Below, one piece after another: positions 1 through 7,788 of a stretch of 12,743 bases of DNA. A program made the position numbers and the translations under genes. The notes beneath the pieces are model-generated. The model was not told the DNA's origin, did no database searches, and was given only the letters and a program-made list of their open reading frames with translations. Within the stretch, counting starts at the first letter, position 1. Each line of letters begins with the position of its first letter. This DNA is from Rhodospirillales bacterium (GTDB lineage Bacteria; Pseudomonadota; Alphaproteobacteria; Rhodospirillales; Casp-alpha2): positions 1-12,743 of the forward strand of contig JACPJY010000243.1 in the NCBI GenBank assembly GCA_016187325.1. Reading direction: 5' to 3'.

Positions 1-1070
1 GCGACGGTTTCGACGATCACCATGGCGGTCGCCGCATACAGCCCGCCGATATAGGCAAACATCGCCAGCCACGGGCGGTGTTCGGCCATCGGCAACGCCA
101 ACACGTAGGTGTCGGCGTCGACTTGGCCGCCGGGAAACATCAACAGGCCGGCGAAGGCGATCGGCAGCACGAACAAATTGATCAGGAACAGATACAGCGG
201 GAACAGCCACACCGCCTTGTTCAAGTACTTTTCGTCGACGTTCTCCACCACCGCCATCTGGAACTGCCGGGGCAGGCAGATGATCGCGACCATGGAAAGC
301 AGCGTCAGCGTCACCCAATTGCCGCCGGCCGCCTCGAACGTCATCAGCCGTTGCAATTCGGGAACGGCCGCCGCCTGTGTGAACAGATCGGCAAAGCCGT
401 CGAATAACGTGTAGACGACGAAACCGCCGACCGCCAGGAAGGCGACCAGCTTGACCACCGATTCGAAGACGATGGCAGCGACCATGCCCTCGTGATGCTC
501 GGTGGCGTCGATGTGGCGGGTGCCGAACAGGATCGCGAACGCCGCCAGCACTAGCGCAACGTAGAGCGCCGTGTCGCCGAAGATCGGTACGTAGCCAAGC
601 CCCCGCGGCGACGCCACTTCCGGGTAATGCAGCAGAACGTCGAAGCTGGTCGATACCGCTTTCAGCTGCAATGAGATGTAGGGCATGATGCCGACGACGG
701 CAATCACTGTCACCAAGCCGCCCAGCATGTGGCTTTTGCCGTAGCGGGAGGATACGAAGTCGGCGATCGAGGTGATGCGGTGGACCTTGCTGATGCGCAG
801 GATCTTGCGCAGCACGAACCAGCCGAGCGCGAACATCAGGGTCGGGCCGAGATAGATCGGCAGGAAGTCGATGCCGCTGGAGGCGGCGCGACCGACGCTG
901 CCGTAGAACGTCCACGACGTGCAGTAGACCGCGATCGACAGCGCGTAGGTATAGGGGTTGGCGACTAGGCTGTGGCCTTCGTCCGCCCGCTTGTCGCCGT
1001 AATAGGCGATGGCGAACAGCAGGCACAAATACCCGAACGACGTCGCCAGTATCAGCCAGCCCGGCAGCAT
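1..1070 (-). CDS. SSS-type sensor histidine kinase (CbrA/CrbS-like), N-terminal part
   Basis: The reading frame stays open from an ATG at 1070 to the window edge (356 complete codons), so only the N-terminal membrane half is present. It resembles a sodium:solute symporter (SSS) fold with about ten hydrophobic segments. The motifs are those of transporter-like sensor kinases rather than plain transporters: TSWTFYGSVG (residues 51-60), GTRHIDATEHHEG (183-195), ESVVKLVAFLAVGG (203-216) and LPRQFQMAVVEN (266-277). In the CbrA/CrbS family this half is followed by PAS, histidine kinase and sometimes receiver domains; those would lie outside the window and are inferred. A GGGG-rich Shine-Dalgarno (SD) stretch precedes the ATG. 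The start lies 16 nt after the small membrane gene, and the pair follows an exonuclease fusion and a receiver gene, which supports a signalling role. Alternative: a stand-alone SSS transporter. The substrate (acetate, amino acid, other) cannot be told. Confidence 0.85.
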   Translation of the reverse strand, partial: MLPGWLILATSFGYLCLLFAIAYYGDKRADEGHSLVANPYTYALSIAVYCTSWTFYGSVGRAASSGIDFLPIYLGPTLMFALGWFVLRKILRISKVHRITSIADFVSSRYGKSHMLGGLVTVIAVVGIMPYISLQLKAVSTSFDVLLHYPEVASPRGLGYVPIFGDTALYVALVLAAFAILFGTRHIDATEHHEGMVAAIVFESVVKLVAFLAVGGFVVYTLFDGFADLFTQAAAVPELQRLMTFEAAGGNWVTLTLLSMVAIICLPRQFQMAVVENVDEKYLNKAVWLFPLYLFLINLFVLPIAFAGLLMFPGGQVDADTYVLALPMAEHRPWLAMFAYIGGLYAATAMVIVETV

Positions 1071-1086
1071 GGTCCCCAATCCCCCG

Positions 1087-1347
1087 TCAATCGGTTTCGC
1101 CCCGATTTTCCTTTCTCGGCGCGGCGGGGCGCTCGCCGCCGCCCCGCGGCCGGCGCTCGATGACGAACGCCAACAGGCCGATCAACAACCCCCAGGCAAA
1201 GAACAGATAGAAGAAAAGCAGCGGAATGCCGCCCACCGTGCGCGCCGCGCCGACATTGAAGACCTGGACTAGCGGCGGGTTGAACAGCACCAGGCCGAGC
1301 AGAACCACGGCTCCGATCTGGGCGCTTTTCCCTTCCAGCCCTTTCAT
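1087..1347 (-). CDS. Small two-helix membrane protein preceding the SSS sensor
   Basis: An 86-residue protein with two predicted membrane helices, about residues 11-31 (containing LFNPPLVQVF) and 41-63 (GIPLLFFYLFFAWGLLIG). A basic, proline- and charge-rich tail from about 64 to 86 is probably cytoplasmic. The start is well supported by a GGAGG ribosome site 7 nt upstream. The gene ends 16 nt before the sensor kinase start and begins 62 nt after the exonuclease stop, so it is probably co-transcribed with both. I do not recognise a named family with certainty. The size, topology and position directly before an SSS-fold protein recall the DUF4212/YjcH and DUF3311 small proteins that accompany SSS transporters. 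By analogy it may be an accessory subunit of the sensor's transporter-like domain; this is inference. Confidence 0.8.
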   Translation of the reverse strand: MKGLEGKSAQIGAVVLLGLVLFNPPLVQVFNVGAARTVGGIPLLFFYLFFAWGLLIGLLAFVIERRPRGGGERPAAPRKENRGETD

Positions 1348-1380
1348 GGCCAGATCCTCCGCTTACCGCGTCGTCCATGC

Positions 1381-1405
1381 CCGGGCGCGCCCGGCGGCTC
1401 CGGGC
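1381..1405 (-). other. Intercistronic stem-loop after the exonuclease gene
   Basis: The 61-nt gap between the exonuclease stop and the small membrane gene contains two overlapping structures. One is a perfect 6-bp GC stem, GCCCGG/CCGGGC, with a 5-nt loop (1389-1405). The other is a perfect 14-bp palindrome (1381-1394). They share bases 1389-1394, so in RNA they would compete. There is no T-tract, so this is unlikely to be a classical terminator. It might tune read-through or mRNA stability inside the operon, or simply reflect high GC. Confidence 0.3.
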
Positions 1406-1408
1406 GTC

Positions 1409-3535
1409 CTAGAATTCCGCCTGGCGGACGCGGATTTCGGCCATCGAATTGGCCGCCGCCAGCGCCTGGTCGAGGGTGGCGATTCCGCGCGCCTCCAGCA
1501 CCTCGATCATGCGCAAAAAAACCGCCGCGGTCACCAGGGAATCGCCGAGCGCGGTGTGCCGGGCCTCGATATCGACGCCGAAACGCTTGGCGATGGCCTC
1601 CAGCGTGTGCATCGTCTGGTGGTCGTGCAGATAGGCGGACAGCAGCAACGTATCGAGAACCGGGTTGTCCAAAACGACGCCAGCCGCCGCTTCCTTCAGC
1701 TTCAGGAATTTCAAGTCGAAGGCGGCGTTGTGAGCAACCAGCACCGAGTTGCCGACGAATCGCTTGAACGCCGGCAACACTTCCCGGATCGACGGCTTGC
1801 CCGCCACCATTTCATCGGTGATGCCATGGATGCGCCGGGATTTTTCGGGGATGTTGCGTCCGGGGTGGACGAGATGGGAAAACGATTCGCCGGTCAGGAT
1901 GCGGCCGTTGATGACGCGCACGCCGGCCAGCGCGACGATTTCGTCGCCCTCGGAAGGCTTCAGCCCCGTCGTCTCGGTGTCGAAGATGACGAAGCTCAGC
2001 GACTTCAGCGACCGCCGCCCCAGCGCCCCCGAATACTTCTGATAGCGCAGTAGATCGAAGTCGTAGAATTCCGGCCGCGACGGCAGCCGCCGGCGGCCGC
2101 TTTCCGGAACCGCTTCGGCCGCCGCCGGCAACGGCAGTCGCAGGCGCGCGTATCCTTCGCGATGCGCTTGGCTCCACAGCTCGGTCTTGTGGTGCTCGAG
2201 GACGTCGCGGGCGGTCAGCGCCCCCCAGGCGCCGGTCAGCGTCGCGCCGAGCCACGCCGCCAGTTCGCCCGCAGGGATCACCGGGCCTTTCCAGATGATG
2301 TCCAGGTAGACGCGGTTGTCGCCGGGCACCGCCTCGATGTCGAACTCACCGGCGCCGGTCTCTTCGCGCACCTTTTCGATGAGGTGGTCGAGAAGCTCGA
2401 CCAGGGTATAGCTGTCGCCGTGCAGCCAGCACGGCAGGCCGGTCATCACCACCGGAATCCCCTTGTCGTCGCGCAGGCGCCGCACGACGCCGTTCAGCAG
2501 GTTGGCGGAATAGACGTCGGCGGTCGGCCATGAGCCGGTGACCAGCTCGCGGTACTCGGCGGCGAGCGCGTCCAGCCGTTGGCTGAGGTGGCGGGTCTCG
2601 TCGAATACTACCTTCTCGAACGCCTGGCGCTCGCCGACAGCCATGGCCGGGAACGCCTCCAGGGTCTCGGCCGCGGCGGCCAGGCTCGACACCCGCTGAC
2701 GCAGACCCTCCGTCGCCTCACTCAACAGATGGTCGCGGCGGCCGAGCGCCGCCAGGCGGCGCGAGTTGTCCTCGAAGGTGATGACGTAGCCGGTCGCCTT
2801 GCTGTCGGCGTCCGGGATCAGGCGCATCCGCCCCTCGAAGGTGGTGCGGCCGTCGGCCGTGGTGGCCATGAACGGCTGGGTGGCGTCCGCCATCCGGTCG
2901 TCGCCGGGTTCCGCCGGCTGCCCGCCGCCGAGACGGTCGGTCAGTATCTCGACGGCATGCAGGAACGGCTGCCGGTTCATGACGGTGAACAACGACCGCC
3001 CGAGTCCCATTTCGCCGGTCATGTGCAGGAGTTCGAGCGCGCGCCGATTGTAGAGTAGGACCTGATGGTTGAGGTTGCACACGATCACCCCTTCGTGCAG
3101 GTCGCGGAGGATCGTTTCGAGCTGCCCCTTCTCGCTTTCGGCGCGGCGGCTCGCCTCGGCCACCGTGTCGGCGGCCCGGCGCCGGGCATCGGCAAGTTCG
3201 TGCATCATCGCCGCCACTGCCGTCGTCAGCTCCGCCAGGTGATCGGACCCGGCGAGCGCAATCTCGCGCTCGGCGTTGACGCGGGCGGCGGTCTCGATGT
3301 CGCGGGCCAGCATCCTGAGCGGCGCCGCCAGCCGCCGGTCGAGCACCGCCCAAGCGCCGCCGAGCAGCGCGATCACCGCCAACGCCGCGCCGCTGCCGTA
3401 GAGCAGCGCCGTTTCGTGCACCGCCTGCCGTGGCGCCCCGTCGGCGCCGATCGACCACGCCAGCCAGCCGGCGACGGCGACGACCGCGACCATCAGTCCG
3501 GCAAACGTCAGCGAAATCAAAGCACGCGGAGTCAT
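1409..3535 (-). CDS. Membrane PAS / degenerate histidine-kinase / DEDDh exonuclease fusion
   Basis: A 708-residue protein from the ATG at 3535. A GTG at 3568 would add 11 residues; the ATG is preferred because it leads straight into the first membrane helix, though neither has a strong ribosome site. Order: helix about 8-30; helix about 44-65; HAMP-like linker with a coiled coil to about 137; PAS domain about 140-260 (LHEGVIVCNLNHQVLLYNRRA). A helical segment at about 270-330 matches a kinase dimerisation region but has no phospho-acceptor His (RQRVSSLAAAAETL). An ATPase-like segment at about 340-475 keeps an N-box-like helix (LVELLDHLIEKV) but lacks recognisable G-boxes. The C-terminal DnaQ-type 3'-5' exonuclease (about 513-685) has a complete DEDDh set: D519 and E521 (FDTETTG), D607 (HNAAFDLKF), H660 and D665 (HTALGDS). 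Nuclease activity is therefore likely, while the kinase core looks like a pseudokinase. The gene lies between a receiver gene and an SSS-type sensor, suggesting a signalling-controlled nuclease. Its nucleic-acid substrate is unknown. Confidence 0.88.
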   Translation of the reverse strand: MTPRALISLTFAGLMVAVVAVAGWLAWSIGADGAPRQAVHETALLYGSGAALAVIALLGGAWAVLDRRLAAPLRMLARDIETAARVNAEREIALAGSDHLAELTTAVAAMMHELADARRRAADTVAEASRRAESEKGQLETILRDLHEGVIVCNLNHQVLLYNRRALELLHMTGEMGLGRSLFTVMNRQPFLHAVEILTDRLGGGQPAEPGDDRMADATQPFMATTADGRTTFEGRMRLIPDADSKATGYVITFEDNSRRLAALGRRDHLLSEATEGLRQRVSSLAAAAETLEAFPAMAVGERQAFEKVVFDETRHLSQRLDALAAEYRELVTGSWPTADVYSANLLNGVVRRLRDDKGIPVVMTGLPCWLHGDSYTLVELLDHLIEKVREETGAGEFDIEAVPGDNRVYLDIIWKGPVIPAGELAAWLGATLTGAWGALTARDVLEHHKTELWSQAHREGYARLRLPLPAAAEAVPESGRRRLPSRPEFYDFDLLRYQKYSGALGRRSLKSLSFVIFDTETTGLKPSEGDEIVALAGVRVINGRILTGESFSHLVHPGRNIPEKSRRIHGITDEMVAGKPSIREVLPAFKRFVGNSVLVAHNAAFDLKFLKLKEAAAGVVLDNPVLDTLLLSAYLHDHQTMHTLEAIAKRFGVDIEARHTALGDSLVTAAVFLRMIEVLEARGIATLDQALAAANSMAEIRVRQAEF

Positions 3536-3586
3536 GTGTCCGGCTCGACTTCTGCTGGCGGCGCGCACGGGCGCCGCCTAGCTCCC

Positions 3587-3952
3587 TCAGCCCAGGATCT
3601 GCTTCAGTCGTTGGGTCAGTTCGCGGGTGGAAAACGGCTTGGTGATGTAGTCGTCGGCGCCGAGCGCCAGGCCTTTTTCCCGTTCCGCCGCCCGGCCCCG
3701 GGCAGTGAGCATGATGATGCGCAGGTCCTTCCACGCCGGGTTGGCGCGGATGGTCTGGCAGACGTCGTAGCCGTCCCGCTTCGGGATCATAACGTCGAGG
3801 AGAATCACGTCGGGCCGGTCTTCGGCGACCGCCCGCAGCGCCTCCTCGCCGTCGCGAGCGACCCTGACCTTGTAGCCCGCCTCCTTGACCAGGAATTCCA
3901 GCGACAGGATGATGTTGGGTTCGTCCTCCACCACCAGCACGTTCTTGGTCAT
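3587..3952 (-). CDS. Single-domain response regulator (CheY-like receiver)
   Basis: A 121-residue receiver domain with no output domain. The full active site is visible: acidic pair D10/E11 (VVEDEP), phospho-acceptor D53 (VILLDVMIPKRDG), switch T83 (IIMLTARG) and K105 (YITKPFS). The ATG at 3952 is chosen because GGAGG lies 7 nt upstream. The longer frame back to 4027 adds only a low-complexity stretch encoded by tandem repeats. It is the first gene of a minus-strand cluster, with 51 nt to the exonuclease-fusion ATG. The sensor kinase at the end of the cluster is the obvious phosphodonor candidate. With no DNA-binding domain, it probably acts by protein contact or phosphotransfer. Unlike CrbR of classical CrbSR systems, it has no LuxR-type HTH. 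Confidence 0.93.
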   Translation of the reverse strand: MTKNVLVVEDEPNIILSLEFLVKEAGYKVRVARDGEEALRAVAEDRPDVILLDVMIPKRDGYDVCQTIRANPAWKDLRIIMLTARGRAAEREKGLALGADDYITKPFSTRELTQRLKQILG

Positions 3953-3971
3953 CGGATTTCCTCCCGATCGG

Positions 3972-4007
3972 TCCCGCTGGCCATCCCGCTGGCCGTCCCC
4001 TCGGCCG
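3972..4007. repeat. Three 12-bp tandem repeats in the divergent intergenic region
   Basis: Three adjacent 12-bp units can be read: TCCCGCTGGCCA (3972-3983), TCCCGCTGGCCG (3984-3995) and TCCCCTCGGCCG (3996-4007). The first two differ at one base and the third at two more. They lie just upstream of the receiver gene's ribosome site, so they would fall in its 5' leader. They could be a slipped-strand repeat or a multi-site regulator target. The 10-bp palindrome GGGGGCCCCC follows at 4013-4022. Confidence 0.6.
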
Positions 4008-4156
4008 TGACGGGGGGCCCCCGGCAATCACCGCGGCGGACGACCGGCCCCGGACAGTGCCCTTTAGTGTAGCACCGTTTGGCGCTCGCGCATCATGCTC
4101 GCTGGCGGCGCGACGCCGGGGCGGGACCAAGGCCAAAGGACGGGCGCGGCTGCGCG

Positions 4157-4185
4157 TTGCGGAAGCTGGCGGTTCGCGTTATCAA
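4157..4185 (+). promoter_or_regulatory. Possible ettA promoter
   Basis: A TTGCGG (-35-like, 4157-4162), a 17-nt spacer and TATCAA (-10-like, 4180-4185) lie about 50 nt before the ettA start. Matches to consensus are partial (3/6 and 4/6), so this is tentative. For the opposite strand, only a lone -10-like TACACT (4071-4066) was seen upstream of the receiver gene, without a good -35. Confidence 0.25.
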
Positions 4186-4238
4186 GTGGGCCCCCGCCCC
4201 CGGCCCCCGCTGGCGGCGACTTCCCCCGGAGACGCCCG

Positions 4239-5918
<1,680 letters not shown>

Positions 5919-5923
5919 GTCGC

Positions 5924-5957
5924 CGGCCGTTGTGACGGCCGCCGCCGGTCAGTTTTT
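5924..5957 (+). terminator. Possible terminator between convergent ettA and mlaC
   Basis: A perfect 7-bp stem, CGGCCGT/ACGGCCG (5924-5930 and 5935-5941), with a TGTG loop lies a few bases after the ettA stop. A TTTTT run (5953-5957) follows 11 nt later. The spacing is longer than in a classical intrinsic terminator, and the T run overlaps the end of mlaC on the other strand. The hairpin could slow polymerase from both sides of this convergent junction. Confidence 0.3.
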
Positions 5958-6587
5958 GTCGGGGAGCTTCAGTTCCGCCGTCTTCAGGCGCAACTCGTGG
6001 ATCAGGGCGGCGACCTTGCCTTCGCGCTGGCGGATGATCGAGCCGAAGTCGGCGCGCAGCGTCTGACTGAGCGACGTTCCTTCGACCAGGACGTCGAGGA
6101 TTTTCAGCATGTCTCCCTTGGCGCCGATCCGCCAGATCACCTGAACCGCCGGGCCGGCGTCCGGGCGGACGATCTCGGTGAAGACGGTGGCGGTCGAGTC
6201 GCCTTCGATGCGGCTCTTGACGACGCGCAGGTTCTCGCCGGCGTACTTCTGGAACCGGTCGACGTACGAGACCACCATCAGGTCTTCGAACAGCACCAGG
6301 TATTCCGCCTGTTCCTTGTCGGTCGCTTGCTGCCAGTGGCGGCCGAGCACGAATCGGCCGATCGCGTGGACCGCGAAATGGTCGTTGAACATGACGCGGA
6401 AGCGCTTGATCCGCTCGCCGCGTTGGACGCCCGGCTTGGCCAGCGAATCGATGGCCTGCTGGGCCAGCGAGACGATGAATTTCTCGGCCCGCTGCTCGAA
6501 ATCGCCCGCCGCCGCCGGCACCGCCAGCAGCAACGCGATCGCGACGACAGGCCCCAAAAGGGCCAACACGGAACGCCGGGTGATCAT
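5949..6587 (-). CDS. mlaC: MlaC-type periplasmic phospholipid-binding protein
   Basis: A 212-residue protein. The N-terminus is a signal peptide: MITRRS, a hydrophobic core LALLGPVVAIALLLAV, and probable cleavage after PAAA near residue 27. The mature part matches the MlaC (Ttg2D) family: an N-terminal helix (FEQRAEKFIVSLAQQAIDSL), FRVMFNDHFAVHAIGRFVLGRHW, the segment YLVLFEDLMVVSYVDRF, and a beta region ending in ILDVLVEGTSLSQTLRADF. MlaC carries phospholipids across the periplasm between the outer-membrane MlaA complex and the inner-membrane MlaFEDB transporter. The ATG at 6587 follows the mlaA stop by 2 nt and has no clear ribosome site, so it is probably translationally coupled. The longer frame back to 6860 overlaps mlaA and is rejected. 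Confidence 0.92.
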   Translation of the reverse strand: MITRRSVLALLGPVVAIALLLAVPAAAGDFEQRAEKFIVSLAQQAIDSLAKPGVQRGERIKRFRVMFNDHFAVHAIGRFVLGRHWQQATDKEQAEYLVLFEDLMVVSYVDRFQKYAGENLRVVKSRIEGDSTATVFTEIVRPDAGPAVQVIWRIGAKGDMLKILDVLVEGTSLSQTLRADFGSIIRQREGKVAALIHELRLKTAELKLPDKN

Positions 6588-6589
6588 GG

Positions 6590-7423
6590 CTATTGGGTCC
6601 GCGCTGCCTGGTCGGATGCCGCCGCGGGGCCGTCGGCTGGCGCCTGGCTCAGGCCGGGCGCCGGCATGGTGGCGGACGGCTTGCCGTTGCGGATCTCCTC
6701 GGCTCGGCGCTGGCGATAGAGGCTGCGGATGGAAGCATAATAGTCGAGCGAGGTGCGCTCGATATCGTCGAGCGCCTCCATGTGGACAGCGCGCTGGTCG
6801 ACCCCGCGCGCGCCGGTACGCGACAAGATGGCGTAATCGCGGTTGGTGTTGCCGGCCCATACGTTGAACGGGTCGACCAGGAAATCGACGACGAGACCGA
6901 CGGTGTCGCGCGGATTCGACGGCCCGAACAGCGGCAGCATCACGTAGGGACCTTCCGGCACGCCCCAGACCGCCAGCGTCTGGCCGAAGTCCTCGTCGTG
7001 GCCCTCCATGCCGATCGCGGTGGCGATGTCGTTGAGGCCGGCGAGTCCCCAGGTTGAGTTGACCACGAACCGGGCCAGCGTGGCGATGGCGCGGTCGATC
7101 TCGCCCTGCAGCAGGTCGTTGACGAAGATCACCGGCGACCGCAGATTGTCGAGCACGTCGTTCACGCGGTCCTGGAAGAACTTCGGGATGTAATCGCGAT
7201 AGAACGTCGCCACCGGCTTCAGGATGACGGCGTCGATGCCGCGGTTGATCGCGAACACGGTGCGGTTGGTCGGCTCCGCCGGGTCGTTGAGGGCGGCGAA
7301 TTCGGCCACCGCCTCGCGGTCGGCCGGGTTCGGCGCGATGGCGCAGCCGCCGGTCAGAATCAGCAACGCCGCCACAAACACGATGGCTCGGAACGGCAAT
7401 ATCCGGCGAACGGATGCAGTCAT
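6590..7423 (-). CDS. mlaA: MlaA/VacJ outer-membrane phospholipid-transport lipoprotein
   Basis: A 277-residue lipoprotein. A basic start (MTASVRR) and hydrophobic helix lead to the lipobox LTGGC, with lipidated C27. Conserved MlaA stretches follow: NDPAEPTNRTVFAIN (46-60), the VNDLLQGE region (101-108), RFVVNSTWGLAGLND (118-132) and FGQTLAVWGVPEGPY...LPLFGPSNPRDTVG (146-176). The Ala/Pro/Gln-rich C-terminus from about 250 looks disordered. MlaA forms a channel in the outer membrane that removes phospholipids from the outer leaflet and passes them to MlaC, encoded next. The ATG at 7423 lacks a strong ribosome site but gives a well-formed signal peptide. The operon promoter should lie in the AT-rich stretch at about 7436-7475. 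mlaF, mlaE and mlaD are not in this window. Confidence 0.94.
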   Translation of the reverse strand: MTASVRRILPFRAIVFVAALLILTGGCAIAPNPADREAVAEFAALNDPAEPTNRTVFAINRGIDAVILKPVATFYRDYIPKFFQDRVNDVLDNLRSPVIFVNDLLQGEIDRAIATLARFVVNSTWGLAGLNDIATAIGMEGHDEDFGQTLAVWGVPEGPYVMLPLFGPSNPRDTVGLVVDFLVDPFNVWAGNTNRDYAILSRTGARGVDQRAVHMEALDDIERTSLDYYASIRSLYRQRRAEEIRNGKPSATMPAPGLSQAPADGPAAASDQAARTQ

Positions 7424-7676
7424 TGAGACACTATGAATGGCGGTATCTTAAAAAATAATTCACAAAATCTGGCATGCCGTTGGACGTCCCAGGCTCGTGG
7501 CGGCCGCCCGCGGCGGGCGAATCGCTCAGCGCAAGCAAATAACACGCCACCCGCCCGCTGACCAGACGCGGCAGGCCGCGGAATGCAAGGCCTCCCGAGC
7601 ATTGTTGCGAAAATGCCACGCCCGGCGGTGACAATGCCCCGCCGGCGGCGGCGAAAAGTCGCCGGCGAAAAACCGC

Positions 7677-7704
7677 TTGCGTCCAGCGACGAAACTAATA
7701 TAAA
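7677..7704 (+). promoter_or_regulatory. Probable promoter of the sahR-metF-metH operon
   Basis: TTGCGT (-35-like, 7677-7682), a 16-nt spacer and TATAAA (-10-like, 7699-7704, five of six consensus bases) lie in a sharply AT-rich island. Transcription would start near 7711, giving a leader of about 80 nt before the ATG at 7789. The -10 falls inside the operator dyad, which fits repression by blocking polymerase. Confidence 0.5.
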
Positions 7705-7717
7705 GATATGTTTATGT
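7698..7717. promoter_or_regulatory. Near-palindromic operator, probable SahR binding site
   Basis: The 20-bp ATATAAAGATATGTTTATGT is a dyad in which 8 of 10 base pairs are complementary, with perfect ATAAA/TTTAT arms. An overlapping dyad, TAAAGA-N10-TCTTTA, extends to 7722. ArsR-type dimers bind AT-rich inverted repeats of this kind. The site overlaps the -10 element of the gene encoding such a regulator, so autoregulation and control of the operon are inferred. Confidence 0.6.
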
Positions 7718-7778
7718 CTTTAACAGTCTTCGAAAACCCGCGCCGCCGAGCGCATCGCCGAGGCGCCGGCGGCGGCGC

Positions 7779-7783
7779 GGAGG
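7779..7783 (+). promoter_or_regulatory. Ribosome binding site that fixes the sahR start
   Basis: GGAGG lies 5 nt before the ATG at 7789. The upstream in-frame ATGs at 7708 and 7714 have no ribosome site, lie at or within the operator, close to the predicted transcription start, and would add a low-complexity Arg/Gly/Ala segment. Confidence 0.7.
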
Positions 7784-7788
7784 CCCGC

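Larger units (their letters stand above)
7424..7788. other. Divergent intergenic region between mlaA and the sahR operon
   Basis: About 365 nt with no convincing gene. The left end (7436-7475) is AT-rich for this genome and probably carries the minus-strand mlaA promoter, though no clear -35/-10 pair could be fixed. The middle (7480-7670) is GC-rich, with a small hairpin at 7649-7664 (CGGCGA, AAAG loop, TCGCCG) and a repeated GGCGAAAA. The right end holds the promoter, operator and leader of the methionine operon. Two short minus-strand frames here have no recognisable content and no ribosome site. Confidence 0.7.

Noticed and set aside
1..1070. Plain sodium/acetate symporter (ActP) instead of a sensor
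   Set aside because: The TSWTFYGSVG, RHIDATEHHEG and RQFQMAVVEN signatures and the signalling neighbours fit the SSS-type histidine-kinase family better. The kinase half is off-window, so some doubt remains.
3065..4072. 335-codon plus-strand frame across the exonuclease fusion and receiver genes
   Set aside because: It covers two well-defined genes on the other strand and has no family motif, only Arg/Gln/His-rich antisense sequence.
4095..4238. In-frame 48-codon N-terminal extension of ettA
   Set aside because: The extension is low complexity and not part of the EttA family. The ATG at 4239 has a ribosome site and gives the standard length.
6588..6860. In-frame N-terminal extension of mlaC into mlaA
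   Set aside because: It would overlap the mlaA coding region by 271 nt and bury the signal peptide. The ATG at 6587 gives a correct secretory N-terminus.
7708..7788. Upstream start for the ArsR regulator at the ATG at 7708 or 7714
   Set aside because: These codons lie in the operator, about at the predicted transcription start, with no ribosome site. The ATG at 7789 has GGAGG 5 nt upstream and matches the usual start of this fold.
7711..7788. SAM or SAH riboswitch in the leader of the methionine operon
   Set aside because: The leader is short and I could not identify the conserved helices of a SAM-II or SAH riboswitch. The protein-type operator explains regulation. A covariance-model search would settle it.
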